The position numbers were made by a program, and so were the translations under genes. This document shows, in pieces, positions 1-8,412 of a stretch of 64,000 nucleotides of DNA. The notes under the pieces are model-generated. The model was not told the DNA's origin. It made no database searches and worked only from the letters and a program-made list of their open reading frames with translations. Source of the stretch: Acinetobacter sedimenti (lineage in GTDB: Bacteria; Pseudomonadota; Gammaproteobacteria; Pseudomonadales; Moraxellaceae); contig NZ_JAKUML010000010.1 in the NCBI RefSeq assembly GCF_022601685.1, positions 58,191 to 122,190 of the forward strand. Reading direction: 5' to 3'. Position 1 is the first letter of the stretch. Every line of letters starts with the position of its first letter.

Positions 1-892
1 TAAAATTATCCAACATCTTGGTGCGTTTATCTTGTGAAATCTCACCAGAGAGCATGCCAACCTTGTAACCATCTTTTTTCAGACGATCGAATAGACGGCG
101 CACTTGATCACGACGATTAGCAAAGATCATCACTTTTTCGATTGGCTCATTTGCTAAAACATCTTCGAGTAAACGATATTTGTCCGAATTCGACACCATA
201 TAGACACGTTGTTCTACGTCGGCATTGGTTTTGTTTTCAGGTTCGATCTCAACGGTGATCGGCTCAAATAGCCAGCGATGTGCTAGATTCAACACATCAA
301 TATTAAAGGTCGCAGAGAAAAATAAGGTTTGGCGGCAATCTTTTGGCGGAGAATAACGCACGATTTTTTTCACTGCAGGAATAAAGCCCATATCGAGCAT
401 TCGATCGGCTTCATCAATCACCAAAAATTCGATCTGATCGAGCCACACTTCTTTTTGTTCAACGAAATCGATCAAACGACCTGGCGTTGCCACCATGATA
501 TCTACAAAATTTTGATCAAGACGCTTTTTCTGTACATCAAAATCCACACCACCAAGCAAAGTGACGATATGCAAATCAGTAAATTTGGTGAGTTCTTTGG
601 CATCACTTTCGATCTGCAAAGCAAGCTCACGAGTCGGCGCAAGAATTAAAGCACGAGGTTCACCACGAAAGCGATCTTGTTCAATCGGATTATTGAGTAA
701 ATCATTGATAATGCTGATTAAAAATGCCGCAGTTTTACCCGTACCAGTTTGTGCTCGACCAATCGCATCGTGTCCACCCAAAGTATATTGAAGTACCTTG
801 TCTTGAATCGGCGTCATATGGGTGTAACCCAACGCATCAATTGCACGTTTGAGTTTTGGGTGTAGCTGTAATTGGTCAAATCCACGGGTCAT
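1..892 (-). CDS. rhlB: DEAD-box ATP-dependent RNA helicase RhlB-like (partial, C-terminus beyond the window)
   Basis: The first 297 codons of a DEAD-box RNA helicase are present; the rest lies off the left edge. Reading down the minus strand from ATG at 892 there is a Q motif (TPIQDKVL), Walker A (AQTGTGKT), PTREL, the DEAD box written DEADRMLD, the SAT motif (FFSATF) and the start of the second RecA domain (KVMIFANRR). RhlB-type helicases unwind structured RNA and can work in the degradosome. The N-terminal run MTRGFDQLQLHPKL is what I remember of Acinetobacter RhlB, but other DEAD-box paralogs (RhlE) cannot be excluded without the C-terminal tail. The gene is monocistronic as far as visible; dnaX begins its own unit downstream on the same strand orientation. 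Confidence 0.85.
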   Translation of the reverse strand, partial: MTRGFDQLQLHPKLKRAIDALGYTHMTPIQDKVLQYTLGGHDAIGRAQTGTGKTAAFLISIINDLLNNPIEQDRFRGEPRALILAPTRELALQIESDAKELTKFTDLHIVTLLGGVDFDVQKKRLDQNFVDIMVATPGRLIDFVEQKEVWLDQIEFLVIDEADRMLDMGFIPAVKKIVRYSPPKDCRQTLFFSATFNIDVLNLAHRWLFEPITVEIEPENKTNADVEQRVYMVSNSDKYRLLEDVLANEPIEKVMIFANRRDQVRRLFDRLKKDGYKVGMLSGEISQDKRTKMLDNF

Positions 893-1110
893 AATTGAGT
901 GCTTTTGCGACCAATAAAGGTCTTGTCCTTTGAATTAAATCGAGAAAATTCAGAATGATTTATTAATGATGCGCAACAAACGGAAGTCACATCAATAAAA
1001 CTTCGGCATTATACGCTGAAATTTTGCATGATGGGTTTTATTTCAGCGTTAACTTTTTACACACTAAAAAGTTACCTCCATTTTTGAAGAGCGAATTTAA
1101 AGATGGTAGC

Positions 1111-3240
1111 TTAGGTTTTTAATTTTAAATCAACCAATTCCGCTTGAAATTGTGCTTGCAACTGTTTCACCACATTTTGCGAACGAATCTTCTGTTCTGC
1201 CACATCATAGGCATTTTGCTTACGCTGTTGTTGTAACTGAATCGGACTATGTGAATCAAGCACTGTATCGCTCAGTTCTAGCTGCATATTTAGATTTAAA
1301 GCTGTTAAAGCATCTTTTAAATCAGGCAAAAAATTCTGCAACATATTTAAGTAGTTGGCTTCGATATGTAGCGTACTTTTGCCTGCAATCTCACCTTGCA
1401 TCACACCACGTTGCGCCAACTCTTTTACTGCGGGTGACAATGCCGACTGACGAATCCAATAATCCCATTTCGCCACATCCCACTCACCTTCTAAAGTTTG
1501 CACTTGAGGTTGTAATAAGGTGCGTGGATCATCAACATTCAGTGTTTCGATTGGATTTAAAACAACAACTTCTTCTTTCTGTGAAATGGTCTGTTCTTGA
1601 ATAACTGCTTGATCAACCGTTTCTTGGGTATCTATTTCTTCTTGAAAATCATCTTGTTGAATTGGTTCTGCTTGAACTAATTCAGGTTCTAATTCTTCCT
1701 GTTGAATTTCTTGAGCGTGTATTAATTCTTGCGCTGTTTCGTTCTGCTGAATCGGTTCTTCAACACCTGTTTCAGATGAAATTTCGGTTTGCGCCTTAAG
1801 ATTTAATTCTGCTTCACTTTGCGTAGTATCAGTAGAAGATTCAATATCCTGCGTCTGCGTTAATTCAACGTCATGATTTGCTAATTGTTGATTTTGTAAT
1901 TCATTATTCACTAATTTTTGGTTTTCTAATTCCACATTTTCATTTGTTGATTCAATGTGCTGTTCATGATCAAAATCATTATTTTGATCTGTAATCTGTT
2001 CTGAAATATGTTCGTTGACTTGAGAAGTTTCAGTAATTTTCTGATTTAAATTTTGTTCAATTTTTGAATTTTCTACACTATGCTGAACAGTTGAATTTGT
2101 AACTTTATTGACGTCAGTATTTTCATCAATTGTTGGCTGAATCACTTCATTAACGGACAATGGACGAAATGCCAATAGTCGCATGATGCACATTTCAAAG
2201 CCTTGCTCTGGTGTCAAAGCAAGGCTCAAATCAGATCGCCCTTGCACAGCGATTTGATAATATAACTGCAAATCTTGCGCTTGGATTTGCTTTGCCAACT
2301 TTATTTTATAATCGGCATTTTGTGCAGTCTGTGCATTATTCACATCGCCCAAAATTTGTATCACCGCCAATTCATGTAGGATTGAAATCAGTTGCTCTAA
2401 CACATGTTGGACATCAATCGCTTGCTGACGCATATGTTGCACCAACTGCGCTACAACACCTTTTTGATTTTGATGAATCGCATCTAATAAATCAAAGACT
2501 AAAGTTTGATCAATCAAGCCCAGCATGTCGATCACATCTTGCGTTGCCACCTGACCTTGACCATAGGCAATCGCTTGATCGGTCAAAGACAAAGCATCAC
2601 GGAGCGAGCCTTGAGCAGACTCGGCGAGTTGCCACAGCGCATCGGACTCATGTTCGATCTGTTCCGTATTTAGAATTTGATCAAGATGGTGAAAAATTTC
2701 ATCTTTGGCGAGCGGTCGTAAAGTAAATTGCAAACAGCGAGAAATCACCGTAATTGGTAACTTCTGCGGATCGGTGGTCGCAAATAAAAATTTAACGTGT
2801 TCAGGCGGTTCTTCTAAGGTTTTTAATAATGCGTTAAAGCTATGCGTGGACAGCATATGCACTTCATCGATCAGGTAGACTTTGTATCGACCTTGCGTCG
2901 GTGCATAAGGTACATTTTCAAGCAATTCTCGAGTATCTTCAACACGAGTCCGTGACGCGGCATCAATCTCGATCAGATCAATAAAGCGCCCTGCATTGAC
3001 CGATTTGCAAACATTACATTGCTCACAAGGCGTTGCGGTTACACCCGTTTCACAGTTTAGACACTTTGCCAAAATCCGCGCAATGGTCGTTTTACCTACG
3101 CCACGAGTCCCAGTAAACAGATAGGCATGATGCAAACGCCCTCGTGACAAAGCACTGCTTAATGCTCTAGAAACATGGCTTTGTCCCACCAATTGACTAA
3201 AATTTTGTGGACGATATTTGCGTGCAAGTACCTGATACAT
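1111..3240 (-). CDS. dnaX: DNA polymerase III subunit gamma/tau
   Basis: Clamp-loader ATPase of the replicative polymerase, 709 residues. The AAA+ core is intact: Walker A GTRGVGKT at residues 44-51, four zinc-ligand cysteines at 63, 72, 75 and 78, the Walker B region IDEVHMLS, and the sensor segment FATTDPQKLP. The tau C-terminal domain that binds polymerase and helicase follows after about residue 590. Between roughly residues 385 and 590 lies a long Glu/Gln/Asn-rich linker, acidic rather than the proline-rich basic linker of E. coli tau. Start ATG is preceded by AAGGA at good spacing. The gene is not followed by ybaB-recR as in E. coli. I saw no clear A-AAA-AAG slippery site for making gamma by frameshifting. 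Confidence 0.96.
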   Translation of the reverse strand: MYQVLARKYRPQNFSQLVGQSHVSRALSSALSRGRLHHAYLFTGTRGVGKTTIARILAKCLNCETGVTATPCEQCNVCKSVNAGRFIDLIEIDAASRTRVEDTRELLENVPYAPTQGRYKVYLIDEVHMLSTHSFNALLKTLEEPPEHVKFLFATTDPQKLPITVISRCLQFTLRPLAKDEIFHHLDQILNTEQIEHESDALWQLAESAQGSLRDALSLTDQAIAYGQGQVATQDVIDMLGLIDQTLVFDLLDAIHQNQKGVVAQLVQHMRQQAIDVQHVLEQLISILHELAVIQILGDVNNAQTAQNADYKIKLAKQIQAQDLQLYYQIAVQGRSDLSLALTPEQGFEMCIMRLLAFRPLSVNEVIQPTIDENTDVNKVTNSTVQHSVENSKIEQNLNQKITETSQVNEHISEQITDQNNDFDHEQHIESTNENVELENQKLVNNELQNQQLANHDVELTQTQDIESSTDTTQSEAELNLKAQTEISSETGVEEPIQQNETAQELIHAQEIQQEELEPELVQAEPIQQDDFQEEIDTQETVDQAVIQEQTISQKEEVVVLNPIETLNVDDPRTLLQPQVQTLEGEWDVAKWDYWIRQSALSPAVKELAQRGVMQGEIAGKSTLHIEANYLNMLQNFLPDLKDALTALNLNMQLELSDTVLDSHSPIQLQQQRKQNAYDVAEQKIRSQNVVKQLQAQFQAELVDLKLKT

Positions 3241-3381
3241 GGGTGATCCTTAAGTAAGCCTGCTTAGCATACCTTGTTTTTCATTCGCTTTCATCAATAA
3301 TGATTTTGCTAAAATCAAAACCAACAGTGTAATGACAAAGAAATTTCATCAACATTACTTTGAGATGACTTTTAGTTAAGT

Positions 3382-4143
3382 TTAAATTGGATTCGGCAAT
3401 TCAATATAATAATGATGCGTCAATTGAAATTGCTTAACTAATGCTTCTGCTAGTCGTTGTACACCATAACGCTCCGTGGCATGATGACCCGCAGCGAAAT
3501 AATCTACATCATATTCCAAAGCTTCATGATAAGTACGCTCACTCACCTCACCCGAAATATAGGCATCACAGTCTAAAGCCGCTGCTTTATATAGGAAATC
3601 TTGCGCACCGCCTGTACAAAAGCCAACTTTTTGAATAGTCGATTTGCCTGATGCAATATGAATCGGCTGTTGCTCTAACACGTCGATAATTCGCTGATTA
3701 AATTGATCAGGAGTCAATGCCGTTTCTAGTTCACCGACATTCCCGATTGGGAAACGCTCTGAACTATCCAAAGCACCTGTGATGTGAATACCTAATAATT
3801 CTGCCAAAGCTGCATTATTACCCAGCGTTGGGTGTGCATCGAGTGGTAGATGATAAGCAATTAAAGACACATCCGCTTGCATCAGTTGTTTGATGCGTTT
3901 GCCCTTAATTCCTGTCAAAGGGCTAGGTTCGCCTTTCCAAAAATAACCATGATGTACCAAGAGCGCATCAGCTTTTAAGTCCAGTGCTTGCTCAATCGCC
4001 ACTTGAGAAGCCGTAACACTACTTACCAAAGTTTGCACTTCAGCTTTGCCTTCGATTTGCAAACCGTTTGGGCAATAATCTTTAAACTGCGAAACCTGTA
4101 AAGTCTGCTCGCACCACGCCAATATTTCTGTAAGTGTCGCCAT
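3382..4143 (-). CDS. Nif3-like dinuclear metal centre protein (YbgI family)
   Basis: A 253-residue member of the NIF3/YbgI family, cytoplasmic proteins with a two-metal site whose cellular role is not firmly established (GTP cyclohydrolase I type 2-like in name only). Family signatures are visible: YCPNGLQIEG near the N-terminus, LLVHHGYFWKG, LPLDAHPTLGNN, GEVSERTYHEA and the closing AAGHHATERYG, whose histidines are metal ligands. I use the ATG at 4143 (MATLTEIL), which gives the usual family length; ATG at 4164 would add seven residues, and a still longer reading frame runs to 4227 without family support. No strong ribosome site precedes either start. It diverges from pyrC. Confidence 0.88.
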   Translation of the reverse strand: MATLTEILAWCEQTLQVSQFKDYCPNGLQIEGKAEVQTLVSSVTASQVAIEQALDLKADALLVHHGYFWKGEPSPLTGIKGKRIKQLMQADVSLIAYHLPLDAHPTLGNNAALAELLGIHITGALDSSERFPIGNVGELETALTPDQFNQRIIDVLEQQPIHIASGKSTIQKVGFCTGGAQDFLYKAAALDCDAYISGEVSERTYHEALEYDVDYFAAGHHATERYGVQRLAEALVKQFQLTHHYYIELPNPI

Positions 4144-4278
4144 TTTTTCAATCAAAATATTCATAAAACTTGTTTTCAGTCTAACAAGAAATAGCCGAAA
4201 TAACTGCAAACTTTTCGCACAATACACTTAGGAAATTTAAGGATTTTGCTTTATCATGTGCGCAATTTCATTTGTGGT

Positions 4279-5334
4279 ATGAACGTCTTGGATAGCATCA
4301 CTATTTTACAACCTGATGATTGGCACGCACATCTTCGTGATGGTGAATCGTTGAAACGAACAGTACCTGACCTCGCCCGTCAGTTTAATCGTGTGATTTG
4401 TATGCCAAATTTGGTGCCACCAGTAAAAACAGTGAGCGAAGCGCAAGCATATCGTGAACGTATCATGGCGCATGTGCCTGAAGGTGTGAATTTCGATCCA
4501 CGGATGGTGCTGTATTTCACCGATCATACCGTACCTGATGAAGTAGCAAAGATTAAAGCTTCAAATGAAGTCAATGCGATTAAACTCTATCCTGCGGGTG
4601 CGACAACAAACTCCGACAGTGGTGTCAGTGATATTCGCAAGGTCTATCATGTTATTGAGCAGCTTGAAGAACACCAAGTACCGCTTTTACTTCATGGTGA
4701 AGTGACACACAATCACGTCGATATTTTTGATCGTGAAAAACGCTTTCTCGATGAAGTATTGACCCCTTTATTACGTCAATTCCCAAACTTAAAAATGGTA
4801 CTTGAACACATTACCACAGCTGATGCAGCCAACTTTGTCTTAGAACAAGGTCGTAATGTCGCAGCAACGATCACACCACAGCATTTATTGTTTAATCGTA
4901 ATGATTTATTGGTCGGTGGCGTGAAACCGCATTTCTATTGCTTACCAATTTTAAAACGTCAAAGTCACCAAACCACCTTGCTTGAAGTGGCAACCAGTGG
5001 CAATCCAAAATTTTTCTTAGGCACAGATTCTGCACCACATGCGCAAAGCAAAAAAGAAAATGCGTGTGGCTGTGCAGGTTGTTATAGTGCGCCATATGCG
5101 ATTGAGCTATATGCCCAAGCCTTTGATCAAATGGGTAAAATTGAAAAACTTGAAGGTTTTGCAAGTCACTTTGGCGCAGACTTCTATGGTCTAGCTCGCA
5201 ATACTGATACCATCACTTTAGTGCGTAAACCACAAACCATTGCTGAGCGTATGGATTATTTGCCAAACGATGACATCATCCCGCTCCATGCAGGACAGAC
5301 GATAGACTGGTCTGTTGTTTCGGGGGGAAGTTAA
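4279..5334 (+). CDS. pyrC: Dihydroorotase
   Basis: Converts N-carbamoyl-aspartate to dihydroorotate, third step of pyrimidine synthesis. The 351-residue protein matches class II dihydroorotases (E. coli PyrC about 348): the metal motif [10 protein letters not shown] near the start, the carboxylated lysine in [11 protein letters not shown], metal histidines in LLLHGEV and LEHIT, and the metal aspartate in GTDSAPH. A longer reading frame begins at 4246, but ATG at 4279 gives the family N-terminus. Its stop at 5332-5334 is one base from the start of rnt, so the two are almost certainly co-transcribed and perhaps translationally coupled. Confidence 0.95.
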   Translation: MNVLDSITILQPDDWHAHLRDGESLKRTVPDLARQFNRVICMPNLVPPVKTVSEAQAYRERIMAHVPEGVNFDPRMVLYFTDHTVPDEVAKIKASNEVNAIKLYPAGATTNSDSGVSDIRKVYHVIEQLEEHQVPLLLHGEVTHNHVDIFDREKRFLDEVLTPLLRQFPNLKMVLEHITTADAANFVLEQGRNVAATITPQHLLFNRNDLLVGGVKPHFYCLPILKRQSHQTTLLEVATSGNPKFFLGTDSAPHAQSKKENACGCAGCYSAPYAIELYAQAFDQMGKIEKLEGFASHFGADFYGLARNTDTITLVRKPQTIAERMDYLPNDDIIPLHAGQTIDWSVVSGGS

Positions 5335-5335
5335 A

Positions 5336-6031
5336 ATGAGTAATGAAAATCAAGCTGTACAAAGTCAAAACGAAGCTACCAATAGCAAATCTAGCAATGA
5401 AATCCCTCTGATTGGACAGCGTTTTCGTGGGTTTCTACCAGTTGTTGTCGATGTAGAAACAGCAGGTTTTAATGCACAGACTGATGCACTCTTAGAAATT
5501 GCCTGTATTCCAATTGTCTATGATGAACATGGACAATTTACGCAAGGCGAAGCTTTTCAAGCACATATCAATCCTTTTGTAGGCGCAAATCTTGATCGTC
5601 GCTCGCTGGATTTCACTGGAATTGATCCGTTCAATCCGATGCGAATGGCAATGGCAGAAGATGAACGTGACGCATTAAAACGTATTTTTAAATCATTAAA
5701 TACTATTCGCCGAGAACAGCAATGTACGCACTGCGTGCTTGTCGGTCACAATGCGCATTTTGATTTGGGTTTTTTACAAGCTGCAATTGCTCGCACAAGT
5801 ACGAAGAATCAAAATCCATTTCATAGTTTTTCTGTTTTTGATACGGTATCGCTCAGTGCTGCTGCATTTGGGCAAACTGTTTTGGCACGTGCATGTATTC
5901 AGGCTGGGATTGAGTTTGATGGTAAAGAAGCACATTCTGCATTATACGACACCCAGAAAACTGCCGAATTATTCTGTCACTTAATGAATAATGCGATTCA
6001 ATATACGCCTGCTCAGCAACAAGAAATTTAA
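5336..6031 (+). CDS. rnt: Ribonuclease T
   Basis: A 3'-to-5' exoribonuclease that trims tRNA and other stable RNA ends. The 231-residue protein shows the DEDDh exonuclease pattern: VVDVETAGF (D and E), LVGHNAHFDLGF (D) and the closing HSALYDTQKTAELF (H and D). The N-terminus carries about 25 extra Ser/Asn/Gln-rich residues ahead of the core. A purine-rich GGGGGGAAG sits just before ATG at 5336, supporting this start over the reading frame that opens at 5315. It is the second gene of a pyrC-rnt unit, a pairing I recall from other gammaproteobacteria such as Pseudomonas. Confidence 0.94.
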   Translation: MSNENQAVQSQNEATNSKSSNEIPLIGQRFRGFLPVVVDVETAGFNAQTDALLEIACIPIVYDEHGQFTQGEAFQAHINPFVGANLDRRSLDFTGIDPFNPMRMAMAEDERDALKRIFKSLNTIRREQQCTHCVLVGHNAHFDLGFLQAAIARTSTKNQNPFHSFSVFDTVSLSAAAFGQTVLARACIQAGIEFDGKEAHSALYDTQKTAELFCHLMNNAIQYTPAQQQEI

Positions 6032-6185
6032 AAATTTTTTTCATCATAATTCAAATAATGTTTTTTTGCCGAAAATTGATCCATACACTGTCAATTTCGG
6101 CAAATTTTCCCAGTGAATTGCAGTCAAAACTTTATTCTTAATAAAACTGCACCTACAATAGATTCCTTTTTCGTTTGAATCATAA

Positions 6186-7577
6186 ATGTCGAATACAGCT
6201 ACTCCACAATTAAAACGTGCCATGCAACGACGTCATTTGGTGATGCTCTCACTAGGCGGTGCGATTGGTACAGGCTTATTTTTAGGGTCTGGTGAAGTGA
6301 TTTCCCAGACTGGCGCTATCGGCGCAATCATCGCTTATGCGCTTGGTGGTTTGATCGCTTATATGGTCATGTTGTGCTTAGGTGAGCTTGCTGTACATAT
6401 GCCAGTGGCAGGTTCATTTGGTGCCTATGCAGATCGTTATATCAATCCAGCCACAGGCTACATGATCACGTGGATGTATTGGCTGACGTGGACTGTCACA
6501 CTAGGAACGGAGTTTACTGCTGCTGCACTACTCATGCAGGAATGGTTTCCACATGTGTCGATGTGGATTTGGACGATTATTTTTGCGGCGACGGTCTTTA
6601 TTTTGAATGTCAGCTCAACACGTTTCTTTGCAGAATCTGAGTTTTGGCTGGCAATCGTCAAAGTTGTCACAGTCATCGTCTTTATTCTGCTGGGATGTTT
6701 GGCGATCTTTGGTATTTTGCCAATGCAAGGCTACGATACTGCACCACTATTTAGTAATCTAACTGCACATGGCTGGTTTCCTGAAGGCTTAGGGCCAATC
6801 TTTGCAACCATGCTCGTGGTGAATTTTGCATTCTCAGGCACAGAGTTGATCGGTGTTGCTGCAGGTGAAACAGAAAATCCTGAAAAGAATATTCCTAGGG
6901 CGATCAATGCGGCGATTTGGCGATTATTAATTTTCTTTGTTGGGACGATTGTCATTATTAGCGCCCTGTTGCCGTATCAAGCCACTGCTGTCGATAGTGC
7001 GCATGGACTAAGTCATAGTCCATTTGTCAGCGTATTTTCACGCATCGGTATTCCTTATGCAGAAGATATTATTCGCTTTGTCATCATCACGGCATTGCTT
7101 TCAGCTGCCAACTCAGGGCTTTATGCTGCATCACGCATGCTATGGTCATTATCCGATCAAAATAAATTACCAAAAGTCTTCTCAAAACTTTCACGTTCAG
7201 GTACACCGTTGATCGCCATTATGGCAACGATGATGGGTGCTCTGCCGGGATTGTTGTCTGAGTTTTTTGCACCTGAAGCGATCTTTGTAAATTTGTTGAA
7301 CATCGCCGCTTTCACGATGGTCATTGTGTGGATTTCGATTTGTATCAGTCAATTCAACTTCCGCCGTGAGTGGTACAAGGCAGGTAAAACTCGACAAGAG
7401 TTGAAATTTTCAGCGCCACTTTATCCAATTGTTCCGATCTTGGGTGGTATCTTCTGTGTGATCACTGGCATGAGTATGGCTTTTGACCCAAGTATGCGTG
7501 CAAGTTTTATTGGTTGTATCGTGATTATGCTGTTGTGCTATGTGCATTATTACTGGCGCGTCAAGCCAAGTCATTAA
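6186..7577 (+). CDS. Amino acid permease, APC family, closest to S-methylmethionine permease MmuP
   Basis: A 463-residue inner-membrane transporter with about twelve hydrophobic segments. It has the amino-acid permease signature in the first helix (SLGGAIGTGLFLGSG) and the conserved AFSGTELIGVAAGETENPEKNIP segment split by the sixth helix. Across its length it follows my memory of E. coli MmuP very closely (YWLTWTVTLG, STRFFAESEFW, GWFPEG, LSAANSGLYAASRMLWSLS), closer than to AroP or GabP. Substrate is therefore inferred as S-methylmethionine or a related amino acid. The homocysteine methyltransferase mmuM that accompanies it in E. coli is not nearby. A strong terminator follows at 7606-7636. 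Confidence 0.85.
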   Translation: MSNTATPQLKRAMQRRHLVMLSLGGAIGTGLFLGSGEVISQTGAIGAIIAYALGGLIAYMVMLCLGELAVHMPVAGSFGAYADRYINPATGYMITWMYWLTWTVTLGTEFTAAALLMQEWFPHVSMWIWTIIFAATVFILNVSSTRFFAESEFWLAIVKVVTVIVFILLGCLAIFGILPMQGYDTAPLFSNLTAHGWFPEGLGPIFATMLVVNFAFSGTELIGVAAGETENPEKNIPRAINAAIWRLLIFFVGTIVIISALLPYQATAVDSAHGLSHSPFVSVFSRIGIPYAEDIIRFVIITALLSAANSGLYAASRMLWSLSDQNKLPKVFSKLSRSGTPLIAIMATMMGALPGLLSEFFAPEAIFVNLLNIAAFTMVIVWISICISQFNFRREWYKAGKTRQELKFSAPLYPIVPILGGIFCVITGMSMAFDPSMRASFIGCIVIMLLCYVHYYWRVKPSH

Positions 7578-7603
7578 GTAGCATTGAGCCTAAGTCCTTA
7601 TTC

Positions 7604-7637
7604 AAAAAAATGCGAGTTTGATTACTCGCATTTTTTA
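7604..7637. terminator. Bidirectional rho-independent terminator
   Basis: Arms AAAAAATGCGAG and CTCGCATTTTTT flank a short loop, giving a stem with a T tract on either strand. It lies between the permease (plus) and the LysE-family pseudogene (minus), so it can serve both. Confidence 0.85.
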
Positions 7638-7665
7638 TGGAATCCTTAATTTTTTTAGCATTGAA

Positions 7666-8286
7666 TTACTTCTGACCTAAGAGGTACAAGCCGAATGCGG
7701 TAAAAATACCACCAGAAAAACCATCAATCCATTGCTGTGCTTTTTCATAAGCTTGCTTAAACTTAGGGATTGAGAAGATAAAAGTCACAGCAAAAAACCA
7801 CAAAAAAGTTTCAACCGCTACAATCACAAAAAGTAAGCCATGCAAATCATCCAAAAAAGGATTATTTAAGAAAAGTGAAAATACACTACCGAAATAGATC
7901 ACTGATTTTGGATTAGCAGATTCGTCAAAAAACCTTGTAAAAAGAAACGCCAAGCGGATTGAGGGAAAGTTGGAATGTGCATTGTACGATTCGCATCTTG
8001 CTGAGCAAATGCTGAACGGAGCATCTGATAGCCGAGCCAACACAAATAAATCCCACCTGCGACAAAGAGTAATCTTTTCAGCCAATGTACTTGCTCAAAT
8101 AAAATATTTAACCCCAATAATGCCAACATCGCCCAAATCATCACACCCAGCGTAATCCCTGCTACGACCATTAAGCTATCACATCGAGAGCGACTAATCG
8201 CCGTCTGAGAAACTAAAAAAAATCAGGGCCAGGAGTAATTAATGCGCAAAAGTGAATAAACACTAAGGTCGCTAAGGCAATAAACA
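7666..8286 (-). pseudogene. LysE/RhtB-family amino acid exporter with two single-base deletions
   Basis: Conceptually a 206-residue LysE/RhtB exporter (usual length about 205), starting at ATG 8286 with MFIALATLVFIHFC and ITPGPDFF. The frame breaks at 8215-8222 inside a run of eight A on the plus strand: one more base would restore FFLVSQTAISRSR. It breaks again near 7916-7919, where LLIQNQ-stop should read LLNPKSVIYFGS, the conserved NPK motif of the family. Both lesions are one-base deletions. The three pieces otherwise read well to the natural stop at 7666. Either the gene is dead or these are sequencing errors; the homopolymer site makes error plausible. Substrate cannot be inferred. Confidence 0.85.
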
Positions 8287-8322
8287 TCGCTTCCTCAACA
8301 CATCTATAAAATAAAAAATCGT

Positions 8323-8373
8323 AAAAACAAAACGGTCTAAATGACAAAACTATTCTCTATCATTTAGACCGTT
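8323..8373 (-). terminator. Terminator downstream of ftsK
   Basis: Perfect 14-base arms at 8331-8344 and 8360-8373 (AACGGTCTAAATGA and its complement) around a 15-base loop. On the minus strand the stem is followed by a T-rich stretch, 40 bases beyond the ftsK stop. Confidence 0.75.
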
Positions 8374-8412
8374 AAATTAAGCCCAATTAGACTAAAAGAT
8401 CAGACTGTCATA

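Noticed and set aside
1152..1604. 150-codon open frame on the plus strand opposite dnaX
   Set aside because: It mirrors the repetitive Glu/Gln codons of the dnaX linker, has no ribosome site and no protein-like pattern.
2211..2726. 171-codon open frame on the plus strand opposite dnaX
   Set aside because: Antisense shadow of the conserved AAA+ core.
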